Of a DNA stretch of 64,000 nucleotides, positions 62,601 to 64,000 are shown one piece after another (position 1 is the stretch's first letter; every line of letters starts with the position of its first letter). A program made the position numbers and the translations under genes. The DNA is taken from assembly GCA_016785225.1 (NCBI GenBank), contig JAFBJZ010000324.1:263001-327000 (forward strand). Reading direction: 5' to 3'. The notes below the pieces were generated by a model. It was not told the origin of the DNA, made no database searches, and saw only the letters and a list, made by a program, of their open reading frames with translations. The stretch is from Psettodes erumei (Eukaryota; Chordata; Actinopteri; Pleuronectiformes; Psettodidae).

Positions 62601-63774
62601 TGCTCCTGATGCAGGATTACAGTAACTGCATTGTTTAAATGTTTTCATTGTAACTGAAAAGGAAATTAATAATAAGTGCCATACAGCAATTGAAGACTGG
62701 TACATATATAAATATAGGGCTTATGAAAGGCAGGCGATGGAGGTAGTTACTCGCCCTTGTCGCCACGTCTGACTTTGTGGTTTGTTGAGCTCCTGCACAG
62801 CGAGGGATGAAGCTGTCGAACACAAGCGTCTGAGCTTCGCTTCGCAGCGCGCTCTGTTTCTGTCACGGGACAACAGAAAGCGGTTTGTGTCGTCCCGTGT
62901 TGTGCGTCTCGGGATGGTGTTTGAAGCGGCCGACAAAGAAAAGGCACGCAGCCGGATTAGCGAGAACAGAGGGCTGCTTTAGAGAGCGTCGCCCGCTTCA
63001 CAGCGCTCGACAGCGGCGAGGATTAGTTTCAAAACTTGGGCTCGTTTCAATATTCAATAACAGTGATCACGAAGCAATTCAAAGATCAGTATATTACACT
63101 GTACACAGCAAGTCAGTATGTGACACAAACAGCTGTTTGGCATATAGAAATTCACTGTATATGCATAAAGCAATTCTGGGAGGATACTACAATCCTTTAA
63201 TGACAGAGAGGCCACGTCTGCGTGACAACAAGGTACGAGGACAATAATAGACACGTGGTTGTGGTTGTGCAATGCTCATGAACTGGTTTCACTGCACATG
63301 AGTGTTTAGATGACAGTGAGTGATGAGCTGGATTGTGGTGGATTGTGCAAATTTGGAAATATTTGGGAAAACGTCGTGCTCCCGATCTCATCGTTCTCTT
63401 TGTGGACATTAGTTGATTCCTTCATGAGAAGTCCAGGGTGCAGGACTGTCGACTTCAAATCGTAAACAAGACGTTGTCAGTCGAACCGGGGGCCGGGACA
63501 GGCTTGTTTACGTAGGTACAGGGACGGTACAGGGATTTGTCCCTGCGCTCGCCATGGCCGACTTTGTTTTGTCGCCTGGGGCCAAACCAAACAAAACCGT
63601 CAGGACAGAAGACAGCAAATACACCGCATAATTTATTTCCAGATTTTGGCGATGACAAAGGAGATGCTGCGTCCAATCAAATCGATGCTGGTCCCAAACT
63701 GGGAGGGCCTGGGTACCGCTCGCTCACTCATCCTCTCCTCTGCTTCTGACATCAGGAAGATTCATTAATCCACG

Positions 63775-63880
63775 GTGTGTCCCGTCTGCTGCTCGCTAAT
63801 CAATAGGACCAGGAAAACAAAAGGCAGCAGCTTTAACTAGACAATCGCTGGGTCTGAAGTGGCCTGCGACGCTTCCTCTG
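63775..63880. repeat. Diverged repeat, copy B (partner at 59.0 kb)
   Basis: aatcaataggaccaggaaaa, then aaggcagcagctttaactag and acaatcgctg, align by eye with the 58945-59050 copy, in the same orientation. Confidence 0.4.
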
Positions 63881-64000
63881 CCCGGCCGAAAACACAGAAG
63901 ACATAAACCTTCAGTGGAGTTCAGTACTTCTGAAATCCTGGTGAAGAGCCAGACACGTCTGCCTGTTCTGTATTAAAAATGCAGCATGACTTATTGCAGT

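Larger units (their letters stand above)
62124..64000 (-). other. Penultimate intron of the cdh12-like gene (partial), with dispersed repeats
   Basis: No exon was recognised between the acceptor at 62124 and the right edge. The stretch contains a GC-rich segment at about 62410-62600 related to 3960-4140, and one at about 63775-63880 related to 58945-59050. Otherwise I see nothing. Confidence 0.5.

Noticed and set aside
1..64000. CRISPR array, prophage, plasmid or operon structure
   Set aside because: No spaced direct repeats of CRISPR type, no dense uninterrupted genes. The genes are spliced vertebrate genes.

Overview
The window reads as nuclear DNA of a ray-finned (probably percomorph) fish. 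The genes are split into short exons with GT-AG introns, CA/GT microsatellites are dense, and several degraded repeats resemble families known from teleost genomes. The coding sequence belongs to two classical type II cadherins arranged head to tail on the minus strand. No bacterial, plasmid or CRISPR feature was seen, and no RNA gene could be supported.

Layout, in the direction of minus-strand transcription (right to left). At 62123-61498 lies the last coding exon of an upstream cadherin: the cytoplasmic tail, with the juxtamembrane GGGE region and the catenin-binding region, best matched to CDH12. The rest of that gene is beyond the right edge. About 19 kb further on, at 42249, a second type II cadherin begins, best matched to CDH18. 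Seven coding exons are visible: 42249-41383 (signal peptide, very long propeptide, RPKR site, start of EC1), 25291-24997, 20465-20346, 6284-6117, 3572-3386, 3299-3046 and 1363-1227. They cover EC1 to part of EC4. The rest of EC4, EC5, the membrane segment and the tail lie beyond the left edge. Apart from the first exon, lengths are 295, 120, 168, 187, 254 and 137 bp, matching the type II pattern as I recall it except that 187 should be 188. The missing base coincides with a frameshift seen directly at about 3490-3493.

The introns and the intergenic region hold microsatellites and decayed transposons: LINE reverse transcriptase relics at about 36.95-37.76 kb and 57.58-57.75 kb, LINE 3'-tail relics at 23.4 and 28.0 kb, an LTR-like unit at 31.75-32.2 kb, and DNA-transposon-like relics at 7.2, 12.8 and 22.4 kb. 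Three plus-strand intervals at 55.10, 60.26 and 60.72 kb have strong splice-site signals and may be exons of an unrecognised transcript.

Biology: both proteins would be calcium-dependent adhesion molecules, mostly neural by family knowledge. CDH12 and CDH18 are also neighbours on human chromosome 5p (from memory), so this looks like a conserved, compacted tandem pair. I see no wholly new system. The most unusual features are the roughly 237-residue low-complexity propeptide of the cdh18-like gene, the one-base frameshift in its exon 6, and the possible plus-strand exons. Exon numbers assume the usual non-coding exon 1, which I could not locate.
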